DNA of 64,000 nucleotides from Spirochaetia bacterium (GCA_029975555.1 JARKOY010000165.1:36826-100825); one strand, 5' to 3'. Counted from the stretch's first letter, positions 19,810 through 29,608 are shown. Translations and numbers: made by a program. The notes: generated by a model not told the origin, from the sequence alone.

Positions 19810-21513
19810 ATGAGAGAGACAGAACCTTGGAAATTTCTCGACGCGTATCGAGATCGCGTGTTTTCAGGCAAATGGCCGACGCTTCCCCAGCTCTTCGACA
19901 TCACGACGGACCGGTTCCCCGAGAGGCCCTGTTTTACGGTGTACAGCCCTCAGCGAGTGAGCCTGACCTATCGAGAGGCCCGCTCCATCATCGTCAAGGT
20001 GGCGACCCATCTGAACGCCATCGGCGTGAAGCAAGGGACCCACGTCGCGCTGACGGGAAAGAATTCGCCGGAGTGGGCAATCGCATTCCTCGCCATTCTG
20101 TACGCGGGGGCCGTGGTCGTCCCCATCGACTACCAGCTTCAGGTACAGGAGATCATCACCCTGATCAGGGCCGGCGATGCCACGGCAGCCTTCGTCGACG
20201 AAGAAAAATTCGCGGAGATTCGGAAAGAATTCCACGACATGCCCTGCTTTTCCCTTGCAAAGGGCGTCGGAGAATATATCTACGACGTGGCCCCACCTCA
20301 GGGCTTTACATTCGAGCAGCCAAAGATAGATGCAAAACACAACGCCGCCATTCTCTTCACCTCGGGCACCACGGGCGTTCCCAAGGGCGTGGTGCTGAGC
20401 CACGAGAATTTCGTGTCGGACTGTTTTCTCGCACAGGCCAACCTCAACATCTCGCACGAGGACGTGTTCTACGCACTCTTGCCGATCCACCATTCCTACA
20501 CGATGCTCGCGGTGTTCATCGAATCGTTCTCGGTGGGGGCCGAGCTGGTCTTCGGCAAGCGCATGGTCGTCAAGCAGATACTCTCGGACTTGAAAGAGGC
20601 AAAGGTGACGATGTTCCTCGGCGTGCCCATGCTGTTCAACAAGCTCCTCGCCGGCATCATGAAGGGCGTGAAGGAAAAAGGCTTGTTTGCCTACGCCATG
20701 ATCAGAACACTGATGGCGATCTCGGGAGCTATCAAGAAGGTGACGGGCATCAATCCCGGCAAAAAACTGTTCCGCTCGCTGCTGGAAAAGGCGAGCCTCT
20801 CCTCGATCCGAATCTGCATTTCGGGCGGTGGTCCCCTCGACCCCAAGGTGTTCCGACAGTACAACGAACTCGGCATCGACTTCGTCCAGGGCTACGGGCT
20901 CACAGAGACATCGCCGATACTCACGCTGAATCCTGTCGAGCACTACAAAGAGACCTCCGTCGGCAAGACGATCCCAGAAGTCGAAATGCGCATCGAAGAA
21001 CCAAACGAAGACGGCATCGGAGAGATCGTGGTCCGAGGTCCCATGGTGATGCAGGGCTATTACAAGATGCCCGAAGAGACGGCCCAGGTGCTCTCTCAAG
21101 ACGGCTGGCTCAGGACAGGCGATTTGGGGAAGCTGGACAGTGAAAATTATCTCTACCTCGCGGGGCGAATCAAGAATCTCATCGTCACCGAGGGCGGCAA
21201 GAACGTCTATCCCGAAGAGATAGAGAACGAGTTCCAGCTCTACGACGAGATCGAGCAGATCCTCGTGCGCGGGTACAACCCTCAGGGGAAATCGGTGGCG
21301 GAAGAGATCGAAGCCCTCGTCTACCCGAATCAGGACTGGATATCTCAAAACCACCTGGAGACGCGCCAGATCGAGGCGCGCATCCACGACATCATCACCG
21401 AGGTGAACCAGAAGCTGCGGCCCTATCAGAAGATCACCCGCACGCACATCTTGCACGAGCCGCTCGAGATGACGACCACTAAGAAAGTCAAGCGTCAGAG
21501 CGCCAAGATATAG
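19810..21513 (+). CDS. Long-chain acyl-CoA synthetase (AMP-binding)
   Basis: 567 residues of the ANL superfamily, activating a fatty or other carboxylic acid to acyl-CoA through an acyl-AMP. P-loop AAILFTSGTTGVPKGVVLSHEN, motif VQGYGLTETSPILT, the hinge GWLRTGDLGKLD and the C-terminal lid GRIKNLIVTEGGKNVYPEEIE with the catalytic Lys region near TKKVKRQ. No membrane helices. Convergent with the thiolase operon and divergent from valS. Together with the CoA-transferase and thiolase it points to acyl-CoA metabolism in this region. A paralogue lies at 53136-55085. Confidence 0.9.
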   Translation: MRETEPWKFLDAYRDRVFSGKWPTLPQLFDITTDRFPERPCFTVYSPQRVSLTYREARSIIVKVATHLNAIGVKQGTHVALTGKNSPEWAIAFLAILYAGAVVVPIDYQLQVQEIITLIRAGDATAAFVDEEKFAEIRKEFHDMPCFSLAKGVGEYIYDVAPPQGFTFEQPKIDAKHNAAILFTSGTTGVPKGVVLSHENFVSDCFLAQANLNISHEDVFYALLPIHHSYTMLAVFIESFSVGAELVFGKRMVVKQILSDLKEAKVTMFLGVPMLFNKLLAGIMKGVKEKGLFAYAMIRTLMAISGAIKKVTGINPGKKLFRSLLEKASLSSIRICISGGGPLDPKVFRQYNELGIDFVQGYGLTETSPILTLNPVEHYKETSVGKTIPEVEMRIEEPNEDGIGEIVVRGPMVMQGYYKMPEETAQVLSQDGWLRTGDLGKLDSENYLYLAGRIKNLIVTEGGKNVYPEEIENEFQLYDEIEQILVRGYNPQGKSVAEEIEALVYPNQDWISQNHLETRQIEARIHDIITEVNQKLRPYQKITRTHILHEPLEMTTTKKVKRQSAKI

Positions 21514-21629
21514 CTAGTGTTCTCAACCTTGTGCAAGGCAGAGGAAGAAGAAAATGAGGAGCCGCACGCCACAGGGGCCGAAGAAGGAGGGCACCTCCAT
21601 TGCGCCCCGTCAGGCGACTTTTGTCCACC

Positions 21630-22889
21630 TTATTCTTTTCTCAACACCGTGACGCAGTTCGTGACGCTCGAGCCGCCGACATTGAAGGTGACGCCGACGG
21701 TTGGGCGCTTTTTCGTCGGGGCGGCGCCGATGGGCTGTCCGATGAGCTGCTTGTAGACGAGAGCGTGCATCGAGACGCCCGTAGCGCCCACGGGGTGTCC
21801 CTTCGCCTTAAGGCCCCCGGAGAGGTTGATCGGGCAGTGCTCGTCCTCGCGGGTGAATCGTCCTTCCATGTAGTCGTAGCCAGCGCGGCCGTCGGCGGAT
21901 AGGCCGAGCGCCTCGGTGCAGAGGAGCTGATTGATCGTAAAGCAGTCGTGCACTTCGGCCAGGTCCACATCCGCGATCGTGATGCCTGCCTCGGAAAAGG
22001 CCTGCTGGACCGCCCGCTTGCCGGCTATGAGTTCGTGCATGTTCGGGCGCACCGAGAGAGGCAGGCGCTCGTTGACTTGTGAGATGCCCGCCACCTTGAC
22101 CGCCTTTTCGGATTTTGCGAGCGAAAGATCGTCGCGGACCAGAACGAGTGCGGCGGCGCCGTCGCTGACGAGCGAGCAGTCGTGCAGCCGCAGAGGCTCG
22201 GCGATGAGAGGATTCTTCTCTTCGGGAAGCGCGAGGATAGCCTCCGCGGTCACAAGGCCGAGGCGGTCTGCGACGCCGCCCTTGCCGAAGTGCGCGAGGG
22301 GATTGTCGATGCCGTTTCGGTAGTTGAGCGCCGACACCGCAGCGAGCATCTTCGCGAGGACTCCCCGGTCAAGGCCGTACCTGACCGCGTAGCCCTTGGC
22401 GTATTCCGCGAACAGGCCTGGGAAGGTGTAACCTACTGCGCCCTCCTCTGGCCAGTACGAACAAGTTGCGAGCGCGTGCGTGACCCCCTTCGTGTCGAGG
22501 AGATTCATCTTTTCGACGCCGAGAACGAGGGCGATGCGCGCCCGGCCTGACTCGAGGGCGTAGATTGCGTTGTAGATCGCCACTGAGCCCGATGAGCAGG
22601 CGTCCTCGACGCGGTTCATCGGTTTAAAGCGGAGCGCTTCTGGAGCGATCTCGGGCGCATAGGCCGCGATGTGCTCTTGGTTTGCGAACATGCCGGGTGC
22701 GCAGGAACCGACCCACACGCCATCGATGTCGGATGCGTCGATGCCCGCGTCGTGGATCGCGCCTCTCCCTGCCTCGAGCATGAGATCGTAGATCGAGCGG
22801 AGGTCGGCGACTTCGCCGGTTTCCTTGTTTTTCTTGACAAAATTGCCGAACTGGGTGTTGTAGGCTCCCACGATGCTGACGTTTGTCAC
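21630..22889 (-). CDS. Thiolase family protein (SCP2/acetyl-CoA acetyltransferase type)
   Basis: 419 residues of the lipid-transfer/SCP2-like thiolase subfamily. Nucleophile Cys in EDACSSGSVAIYNAI, a His-containing VHDCFTINQLLCTEALGL segment and the C-terminal GGLKAKGHPVGATG. Start is a GTG at 22889 with AAGGAG seven bases upstream; an upstream frame to 22964 lacks a site. It would cleave or form 3-ketoacyl-CoA. Last gene of the eight-gene operon that begins with the FabH-like ketosynthase. In archaea and some bacteria SCP2 thiolases pair with HMG-CoA-synthase-like proteins and DUF35; no DUF35 protein is here. Confidence 0.87.
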   Translation of the reverse strand: MTNVSIVGAYNTQFGNFVKKNKETGEVADLRSIYDLMLEAGRGAIHDAGIDASDIDGVWVGSCAPGMFANQEHIAAYAPEIAPEALRFKPMNRVEDACSSGSVAIYNAIYALESGRARIALVLGVEKMNLLDTKGVTHALATCSYWPEEGAVGYTFPGLFAEYAKGYAVRYGLDRGVLAKMLAAVSALNYRNGIDNPLAHFGKGGVADRLGLVTAEAILALPEEKNPLIAEPLRLHDCSLVSDGAAALVLVRDDLSLAKSEKAVKVAGISQVNERLPLSVRPNMHELIAGKRAVQQAFSEAGITIADVDLAEVHDCFTINQLLCTEALGLSADGRAGYDYMEGRFTREDEHCPINLSGGLKAKGHPVGATGVSMHALVYKQLIGQPIGAAPTKKRPTVGVTFNVGGSSVTNCVTVLRKE

Positions 22890-22964
22890 GATGGTTCTCC
22901 TTAATTTACAACTTCGCGCCGATAAGGCGGCATCGATCAATTCGCGACATTGAGGCCGCACCAA

Positions 22965-23819
22965 TCATTTTACGCTGATTTCAGCTATGAATTCATTCAA
23001 AAGCTTGAGGAAGAGCGACGGGTTCTCGACGATGACTGAGTGCCCTACGCCTTCGAGCAGCTTGAGGCGCGCGTTGGGGTAGGCGGTGGCTGTGGCCCTC
23101 GCCATCTCTTCGGTGATGATGGGATCGATGTTTCCGCGCAAAACAAGCACGGGCCCAGCGTAGGACGCACACTTCGAAGTGATGTCGAAATGGGAGAGCG
23201 CCTCGGCATTGCCGACCCATGCGGGGGCGGCCATCCTCTGCGCATCGTCGACGAGCTCCTGAAAGAGAACTTCATCCTTTAGGGTAGGCACAACAGCTCT
23301 CAGCGCCTGCTCGAGGATCGCACGATTCGTCCGCATCATTTCGATGAGATGGTGTCGATCCACTGGTGTCACAAGGCCATTCGGCGCACCGGAATCAACC
23401 AGCACCATGGCGCGCACGAGGTCCGGTCGCGACAGCGCGAGCGCCTGCACGACGCAGCCGCCGAGCGAGTGCCCTACCACGACCGCATTCCGAATACCCC
23501 GCGCATCTAAAAAGCCCGCGACGCTCTCGGCGTAGCGCTCGATGCTGATATTCCCGGAGAGCGCTGAGGACCGACCGAAATTCGGCATATCAAGCGCCAC
23601 CGTGTAAAATCCCTGCACATCCATCACTCGCGTGAACCATCTTGAAGAACCAGTATTTCCATGCACGTACACGAGCGGAACACCCACCCCCATTTCAACG
23701 AAAAACATCGAAACCGCGCCTACCGCGACGACACCGCTCTCCATACTTCCTCCGAAGCGCTCATACGCGAGCTTCACGCCACGCACTAGCTTTACGCTAT
23801 TCACTTGCATGTCAGCCAT
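22965..23819 (-). CDS. Alpha/beta hydrolase fold protein
   Basis: 284 residues. Oxyanion segment PLVYVHGNTGSSRWF, nucleophile elbow VVVGHSLGGCVVQ, an Asp-bearing LRGNIDPIITEE and a late VGHSVIVENPS provide Ser, Asp and His of the triad. Similar proteins are esterases, thioesterases, or C-C bond hydrolases of ring-cleavage products; the sequence does not decide. Start at 23819 has GGGGAGG seven bases upstream. It sits between livF and the thiolase, so it probably acts on the imported compound or its CoA ester. Confidence 0.85.
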   Translation of the reverse strand: MADMQVNSVKLVRGVKLAYERFGGSMESGVVAVGAVSMFFVEMGVGVPLVYVHGNTGSSRWFTRVMDVQGFYTVALDMPNFGRSSALSGNISIERYAESVAGFLDARGIRNAVVVGHSLGGCVVQALALSRPDLVRAMVLVDSGAPNGLVTPVDRHHLIEMMRTNRAILEQALRAVVPTLKDEVLFQELVDDAQRMAAPAWVGNAEALSHFDITSKCASYAGPVLVLRGNIDPIITEEMARATATAYPNARLKLLEGVGHSVIVENPSLFLKLLNEFIAEISVK

Positions 23820-23837
23820 CTCTGCGCCTCCCCGCTC

Positions 23838-24539
23838 CTAAATCCCAAGGTACGATTTAATCACATAGGGGTTCGTCTGGAGCCCCTCGGCGCTGTCCTT
23901 TAGCACGATGCGGCCGTTCTCGAGCACATATCCGCGGTCGATGGCCTTCAGGCTTTCGCGCACGTTCTGCTCCGTGACCAGGATCGAGACCGAGCTCTTC
24001 AGCCTTTTCAGCACCTCGAACACCTCCGCCACTATCGAGGGCTGAAGGCCGAGCGAAGGTTCATCGAGGATGAGGAGCCTGGGCTTCGACATGAGGGCTC
24101 GGCCTATGGCCAACATCCGCTGCTGGCCGCCGGACATGGTGCCGGCACACTGGGTGCGCCTCTCTTTCAGAATGGGGAAGAGTGTGAACACTTTTTCCAG
24201 CTGGGTGGGGATGTCGTCCTTTGCATGGGGAATGTAGGCGGCGCCCAGCACGAGGTTGTCATACACAGACATCCCAGGAAAGAGTTCCCTTTCTTGCGGC
24301 ACGAGGGCTACCCCCATCCTCGCGATGGCGTAGGTCTCAGCGCCATCTATCCTTTGGCCGTCGAGTTCGATGCTGCCCTTCCATGGCTTCACCATGCCCA
24401 TGACGGCGCCGATCAAAGTCGACTTTCCTGCGCCGTTGGGGCCGAACAGCCCTACCGATTCGGCGCCGACCTCAAAGTCCACCCCATCGATGACCTTCAT
24501 CCTGCCATAACCGCAATCCAGATTCTGTATTCTGAGCAT
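23838..24539 (-). CDS. livF: Branched-chain amino acid-type ABC ATPase LivF
   Basis: 233 residues with Walker A GPNGAGKSTL, Q-loop VPQERELFPGMSV, signature MSGGQQRMLAIGRAL and Walker B LLILDEPSLGLQPS, all LivF-like. Start codon overlaps the livG stop (TGATG). It drives the Liv-type importer with LivG. HAAT-family importers move branched-chain amino acids, but also amides, urea and aromatic acids. Confidence 0.92.
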   Translation of the reverse strand: MLRIQNLDCGYGRMKVIDGVDFEVGAESVGLFGPNGAGKSTLIGAVMGMVKPWKGSIELDGQRIDGAETYAIARMGVALVPQERELFPGMSVYDNLVLGAAYIPHAKDDIPTQLEKVFTLFPILKERRTQCAGTMSGGQQRMLAIGRALMSKPRLLILDEPSLGLQPSIVAEVFEVLKRLKSSVSILVTEQNVRESLKAIDRGYVLENGRIVLKDSAEGLQTNPYVIKSYLGI

Positions 24540-25261
24540 CAGACGGTCCCTCCCCCAAGGTAGGCTTCGACGACGCGAGGATTTTTCGATACTTCCTCGT
24601 ACTTGCCCTCCGCGATCAGTTCGCCGGCCTCGAGCACGATCACCCGGTGCGTCAGTTCTCGGATGACACCCATGACATGCTCGATCACGCCCACCGCGAG
24701 ATGCCGTTCCAGAGCTATTCTCTGCACCATTGCGATGAGGTCTTTCGTCTCGTCACTGTTGAGCCCGGCCATGACTTCATCCAGGAACAGCACCTCCGGT
24801 TCATTGGCGAGCGCCCTCGCGATTTCCATCTTTTTTATTTCGAAGATGCTGAGGCGGCTCGTGTCCCTGTCCAGGCCCGTAAGTCCAAGCTCATGGCACA
24901 GCGCCTCGGCCTTTGTGCGGGCCTCTCTCAGTCCATGGCCCTTCGCAAAGATGGATCCCACCATGACGTTCTCTATCAGCGTGAGATTTTCCAGAGGGTG
25001 AATCAGCTGGTAGGTCCGCGCGATGCCCCGTCTGGCGCGCTCGTGCGCCGGCATGTAAGTGATATCCGTGCCTTTGTATTCGATGAGTCCCTCGCTTGGC
25101 ATAATGATTCCCGATATGAGGTTGATGAAGGTCGTCTTTCCGGCGCCGTTCGGGCCAATAATGCCGAGGATTTCTCCTTCTTCCATCGAGAATGAAACCT
25201 TGTTCACCGCGACAAGGCCCAAAAAGCGCTTCGTGAGGTTTTCGGTCTTCAGCTTGATCAT
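24539..25261 (-). CDS. livG: Branched-chain amino acid-type ABC ATPase LivG, non-consensus signature
   Basis: 240 residues with Walker A GPNGAGKTT and Walker B VLFLDEVMAGLN. The ABC signature reads LSIFEIKKMEIARAL instead of LSGGQ/LAYGQ, and DEP is DEV. This belongs to the divergent LivG subgroup in which LSGGQ is not kept, so the second composite ATP site may be weak. Start at 25261 overlaps the livM stop (ATGA) and has GGGAGGAG upstream. The longer frame to 25396 would lie inside livM. Confidence 0.88.
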   Translation of the reverse strand: MIKLKTENLTKRFLGLVAVNKVSFSMEEGEILGIIGPNGAGKTTFINLISGIIMPSEGLIEYKGTDITYMPAHERARRGIARTYQLIHPLENLTLIENVMVGSIFAKGHGLREARTKAEALCHELGLTGLDRDTSRLSIFEIKKMEIARALANEPEVLFLDEVMAGLNSDETKDLIAMVQRIALERHLAVGVIEHVMGVIRELTHRVIVLEAGELIAEGKYEEVSKNPRVVEAYLGGGTV

Positions 25262-26196
25262 GCGCTCCTCCCGTCGGCCCCGTGCGGGGTTCGGCGCACA
25301 AGCTGCCGCAACCCTTGCGGCATGAAGAGTATGACGACGACGATGATGATGCCGTACACCACGAGGTGGCCATACGGAATTTTCAACTTGAGCCACTCGG
25401 AGACCAGACCGAGGAGGACTGCGCCGAAGATCGGCCCCGTCGTGCTGTACACGCCGCCCAAGAGGGCCATCGCCAGAGGCAGAAGGGTAAAGTCCGCGCT
25501 GAACACCGCATCCGGGGTGGCAAATCCGTACGACTGGACAAAAATGCCGCCCAGTAGTCCTTGAATGGCGGAGGTGACGACAAAGGCTAGAAGCAGCCAG
25601 CGGAATATGTCGATCCCTGACGATTTGGCCGAAACCTCATTGTTGCGGATTGCGGTGAGGGCGAAGTGGATCTTGCTCTTCTCAAACCACGTGGAAGCCG
25701 CCACAGCCACCGCCAACCCTGCGAGGACAAGCCAGTACAGGCTGTTGGCCTTGCCCCCGAAGACGACACCCTTCTGAATGACCACTCCCTCAGGACCTCC
25801 CGTAAAATCGTGGAGATTGTGGATGATGATCCTGAAAATTTCTCCGAGGGCGAGCGTCACGATCGAAAAATACATCGCCCGCAAACGCAAGATGAGGAAC
25901 CCAATGACAAAAGCGACGCCCCCTGCAAAAATCGCCGCGAACAGTATCGAAAACCATGCGGGCATCCCCGCACGGACGACACTGAGGATAGCCGCGTAAG
26001 CCCCAATGCCGAAAAGGCCAGCTATGCCAAAGGAGATCTGTCCTGAGCGGAGCAGCATGTCCCAGGTGATCGCCAGCGCCATGTACATCATGATGTTGCG
26101 CGCGACCTGCAGCGGATAATCGCCCGCAAAGAACGGCAAGGTCACTGCGAGCACTCCAAAGAGCAGGGCGAAAATTCGGGATGCGGTGCGGTTCAT
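25258..26196 (-). CDS. livM: Branched-chain amino acid-type ABC permease LivM
   Basis: 312 residues, polytopic, with the LivM signature SGQISFGIAGLFGIGAYAAI and the ATPase-contact region FALTAIRNNEVSAKSSGID. Start at 26196 overlaps the livH stop (ATGA) and has AAGGAAG upstream; an in-frame extension to 26376 is inside livH and has no hydrophobic or conserved content. Partner of LivH. Confidence 0.9.
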   Translation of the reverse strand: MNRTASRIFALLFGVLAVTLPFFAGDYPLQVARNIMMYMALAITWDMLLRSGQISFGIAGLFGIGAYAAILSVVRAGMPAWFSILFAAIFAGGVAFVIGFLILRLRAMYFSIVTLALGEIFRIIIHNLHDFTGGPEGVVIQKGVVFGGKANSLYWLVLAGLAVAVAASTWFEKSKIHFALTAIRNNEVSAKSSGIDIFRWLLLAFVVTSAIQGLLGGIFVQSYGFATPDAVFSADFTLLPLAMALLGGVYSTTGPIFGAVLLGLVSEWLKLKIPYGHLVVYGIIIVVVILFMPQGLRQLVRRTPHGADGRSA

Positions 26197-27116
26197 GACT
26201 TTCTTCCTTTTAAGGAGCGTGCCAGTATCACGACGATGATCAGAACAAAGAACACGATCTCTGCCCAATCCCGAGTAGGGCGGAATGCGCGCAAGAAATT
26301 TTCCGCAACTCCCAGGAGTACGCTCGCGCCGAGTATGCCAGGTATATTGCCGATGCCTGCCATTGCGATGAGACAAAAACTCTTCATGGTGAAGGGAGAG
26401 CCCACGCCGGGGAAAATGGCCGACTTGGTGAGGAAAAGCGCCCCCATGGCGCCGACGAGCGCAAGCGCAAGCGCAAACACAAGGCCATAGGTTCGATAGA
26501 CATCGATCCCGACAATCGCGGCCCCCCGCGGATTCTGGCCGACCGCGACCGCCGCCTTGCCGGTCATCGTTTTCGTAAGAAAAAATGTAAGGCCGTACGC
26601 GAATATGATCGCGACGGCTACAAAGACGAAGGACCAGACACCAAACGAGATGTCTCCGATGTCCATGGACGCGGAGACATACTCGAGCGGCATCTTGTAT
26701 GTCTGAGAAGTGAAGATGAGGTTTATGGCCTGACTGAATGCGATGGCAAGTCCGAACGTGAGGATGAGCTGATTCAGTTCAGGAGCCTTGAGAGCCCGCC
26801 GAATCGTCAGTTGGAACACGACCCAGCCGAAGATCGCAGTGACGATCGCCGTGGGGAGGATCGCCACAAGCGGATCCATGCCTAAAGCCTTGCATCCGAA
26901 ATACGCGGCGTAGGCGGCAAGCATCATACATTCGCCGTGGGCGAGATTTACGATATGGACAATGCCGAGCACCAGCCCCATCGGGATGGCGACCGCTGCA
27001 TAGAGGCCAGCGGCCTGCAATCCATAGATGAGAACCGTCGGCTTCCACACAATGAGTGCCGTCATCGCGGCAATGCTCAGCGCAGCGATGATCGCCACAC
27101 GTCGTTTCACTATCAT
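26193..27116 (-). CDS. livH: Branched-chain amino acid-type ABC permease LivH
   Basis: 307 residues, polytopic, with LGIVHIVNLAHGECMMLAAY, the LivH hallmark, and GKAAVAVGQNPRGAAIVGID before the late helices. Only a poor ribosome site precedes the ATG at 27116. It begins 95 bases after the binding-protein gene. Confidence 0.91.
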   Translation of the reverse strand: MIVKRRVAIIAALSIAAMTALIVWKPTVLIYGLQAAGLYAAVAIPMGLVLGIVHIVNLAHGECMMLAAYAAYFGCKALGMDPLVAILPTAIVTAIFGWVVFQLTIRRALKAPELNQLILTFGLAIAFSQAINLIFTSQTYKMPLEYVSASMDIGDISFGVWSFVFVAVAIIFAYGLTFFLTKTMTGKAAVAVGQNPRGAAIVGIDVYRTYGLVFALALALVGAMGALFLTKSAIFPGVGSPFTMKSFCLIAMAGIGNIPGILGASVLLGVAENFLRAFRPTRDWAEIVFFVLIIVVILARSLKGRKS

Positions 27117-27211
27117 TTGGTTGCCTGTATGTTTCTTGTGTCATCTCGAACTATCGCCGCAGCTCGAGGCATACAGCCTCTCGCTGCGGCGGGTTTCAGA
27201 CCATGGAGAAG

Positions 27212-28423
27212 TTACTTCCACGCGGGGAACGGATACACCGGCGCTGCGGTCGCCGCCTCGAAGGGCCAGATGACCTGCTGTTCACCATTCTGCCACTGGA
27301 GTATCTTCTGTCGGGTAATACCCTGGTGTTTGATGATGTTGGATGGCTTGAAGGTGATGGTCTCACCGAGCGGAGAGGCATACTTTGTCGCCTCTAGGGC
27401 CTTTACGAGCGCGGTAGTTTCGGTCGTTCCTGCCGCCTTGATGCCATCGGCAAGGATGTACACCGCGGAGTAGGCGAGCGGAGCGAAGTAGGTGGCTGGC
27501 TCCTCCTTGTATTTCGCCACGTAATTCTTGAAGAACTTTGCGCTCGACGGATTGTTGTTGTTCATCGCCGTGGACCACATGCCATAGAGCATGACATTCG
27601 GAGAAAGTTTGGATGCGCCAAAGTCGATAGGCCATCCGGGAGGAGCTCCGAGGTAGATGCCAGGGCTGAACTTCATCGCCTTGGACTGCTCGAGCAAAGG
27701 AAGGGCATCGGCGTCGTATCCCGCCCAGATGAAGAGATCCGGCTTGAAGGCCTTTGCGGCCTCGAGGACCGCAGTGTAGTCGCCGCCTCCCAAGAGAGCG
27801 CTCTTGAACGACGCGCCGTCGATGGTGTAACGCTTGTCACCGCCGAAGAGAACCTTCGTTGCATCCCACGAGGACTTGCCGAATGCTCCTTCCTCGTACG
27901 CGAGGAATATCTTCTTTATTTGAATGTTCGGATACTTCTGCTGGATCGCATTCCAGCCTTCGGCGTAGGAAGCGCCCTGATTGTAATCCCATGGGTGGAG
28001 GTGGAAATAGAAATCCGATTCGGGGCTCGGGCCGAGCGCCTTCTCGACCGTGGCGCTGCCTGCCGCGCCGGTCGCCATGACCACCTTGTTGTACTTCTTG
28101 AACGCCGGAATCTTGCCGAGCTCGGCGCCCGACGCCATGCCGCCCACAAAGACGTCCACCTTGTCCACGGTGGCCAGTTTCTCGACGGCGGCCGCGGCCT
28201 TGTCGGCCTTGCCCTCATCGTCGACGACGATGAGCTCAAGCTTTTTACCGAGCACGCCGCCGGCAGCGTTGATCTCGTCCACCGCAAGCTGGGCGGCGGC
28301 GCTGCCCTGCTTGCCCGTAATATCGGCCAGCGTCCAGATGCCGCCGATCTTGATGGTGCCTTGCGCATATGCACTGCCCACGAAGAGCGCGAGCACTGCC
28401 AGTGCGAACATTCCTCTTTTCAT
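27212..28423 (-). CDS. Liv-type periplasmic substrate-binding protein
   Basis: 403 residues with a Sec signal peptide (res 1-20, MKRGMFALAVLALFVGSAYA) and the type I periplasmic binding fold of the Leu/Ile/Val-binding family: IKIGGIWTLADITGKQG, AVDEINAAGGVLGKKLELIVVDDEGK. A strong AGGAGG lies five bases before the ATG. The ligand pocket cannot be read, and its operon partners (ketosynthase, hydrolase, thiolase) argue against a simple amino acid. The short palindrome AAAGCCGCGGCTTT (28449-28462) lies upstream in the 113-base spacer. Confidence 0.92.
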   Translation of the reverse strand: MKRGMFALAVLALFVGSAYAQGTIKIGGIWTLADITGKQGSAAAQLAVDEINAAGGVLGKKLELIVVDDEGKADKAAAAVEKLATVDKVDVFVGGMASGAELGKIPAFKKYNKVVMATGAAGSATVEKALGPSPESDFYFHLHPWDYNQGASYAEGWNAIQQKYPNIQIKKIFLAYEEGAFGKSSWDATKVLFGGDKRYTIDGASFKSALLGGGDYTAVLEAAKAFKPDLFIWAGYDADALPLLEQSKAMKFSPGIYLGAPPGWPIDFGASKLSPNVMLYGMWSTAMNNNNPSSAKFFKNYVAKYKEEPATYFAPLAYSAVYILADGIKAAGTTETTALVKALEATKYASPLGETITFKPSNIIKHQGITRQKILQWQNGEQQVIWPFEAATAAPVYPFPAWK

Positions 28424-28536
28424 GAATGCCTCCTAAAAACCGCCCCTTAAAGCCGCGGCTTTTCTATTATCCAGCCAGGCTGCGCCCGGCCGACAATGAC
28501 CTTGATGCAAACCAGCGGGTATGGCCAAAAACGTGT

Positions 28537-29562
28537 TCAGCGCGCTGCATCTTCCTGCCATGGCCCCCACTGCACCACGGTGCTCGCCCACACGAAACCG
28601 AGCCCCGCCCCAACCATCACGATCCTGCTTCCCTCTCGTATCTTCCCCGTCTCCAACCCAAGCTTTATCGACAGAAGCTGGTCGTTCTGCCCGAGGTGCC
28701 CATAGTCTTCGAGGTAGGTCGACTGGTCCTCCCTCAGGCCCAGTTCCTGAAGGGCCGCCAGATGCGCGCTCCGCTTGAAGTGGAGAATGGCGAGATAATC
28801 GATGTCCTGCTCGCCAAAGCCGCTTTTACGCATCGATTCACGAATGACAGCATAGAAGTTCGGCATCGTGACCTCGCCGAGCCTCTGCTTGAACGCCTGC
28901 TCATCGGGGACGACGAAGGATGCACGCTGCACATCCTCAGGCCTAGGCGGCCAGGCCTTCGAGCCCAGAACTGGTACGACGCACATCTCCGAGAGAGAGC
29001 CGTCGCCCTTGAAGGCCGAAGAGAGCACGACATTCCGCCCGAGATTCTTCTTGAGCACGCAGGCAGATCCGCCGGATCCGATGTCCATCATGAACCGTGT
29101 CGCCGGGTACGCAGGATCGATCAGATCATTGTTCCGGTACCCAGAGACGAGGAGAACTGTATTCAGGTCATCCCTAGCCAGCATGAGCGACTTTGCCACG
29201 TCCATCGCGACCATCATCGAGCCGCACATCGCTTCCATATCGAAGCTCCACGCGCGAGTCGCACCGAGCTTGTTCGCCACAGAGAGCCCCGCGAGCCAGC
29301 AGGGATAGTCTTTGTGTTGGGCACCGCACCAGATGAGCAGGTCGATCTCTTCTGCTCCAATCCCTGCATCTTCAAGCGCCGCATGCGCAGCCATCAAGCC
29401 CATGAAGCTCGTCGGCTCCTCCGGCCCCGCGATCGGCTTTCGCACAATGCCGAACTTGCGCGCAATGACATCTTCGGGCACGGCCGTCTCTTGTGCTAAG
29501 TCTGCCGCAGTTTTGTAGCGCTTCGGTATGTAAAGCCCAATCCCCGCAATTCCTACGTGCAT
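28537..29562 (-). CDS. FabH-like ketosynthase (3-oxoacyl-ACP synthase III family), Cys-His without Asn
   Basis: 341 residues of the thiolase fold, FabH/HMG-CoA-synthase branch. Nucleophile Cys113 lies in FDMEAMCGSMM and His261 in AILHFKRSAHL. The position of the third residue (yGN in FabH) reads DYGHLGQND, so Asn is His289. It should load an acyl group on Cys113, but malonyl decarboxylation as in FabH is uncertain. Start at 29562 behind GGGAGAGGGGA. First gene of the operon ending in the thiolase, divergent from the TetR gene. Confidence 0.87.
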   Translation of the reverse strand: MHVGIAGIGLYIPKRYKTAADLAQETAVPEDVIARKFGIVRKPIAGPEEPTSFMGLMAAHAALEDAGIGAEEIDLLIWCGAQHKDYPCWLAGLSVANKLGATRAWSFDMEAMCGSMMVAMDVAKSLMLARDDLNTVLLVSGYRNNDLIDPAYPATRFMMDIGSGGSACVLKKNLGRNVVLSSAFKGDGSLSEMCVVPVLGSKAWPPRPEDVQRASFVVPDEQAFKQRLGEVTMPNFYAVIRESMRKSGFGEQDIDYLAILHFKRSAHLAALQELGLREDQSTYLEDYGHLGQNDQLLSIKLGLETGKIREGSRIVMVGAGLGFVWASTVVQWGPWQEDAAR

Positions 29563-29608
29563 TCCCCTCTCCCTTCGGGCGCGCAAATAATGAATCATCT
29601 CTCACAAT

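Noticed and set aside
19864..21456. A 530-residue frame antisense to acyl-CoA synthetase 1
   Set aside because: Its residues are rich in Leu/Asp/His/Val as expected for the reverse of codon-biased DNA, and the sense protein has all ANL motifs.
28449..28462. AAAGCCGCGGCTTT upstream of the Liv-type binding protein
   Set aside because: Self-complementary without a loop, too short to assign as an operator or terminator.
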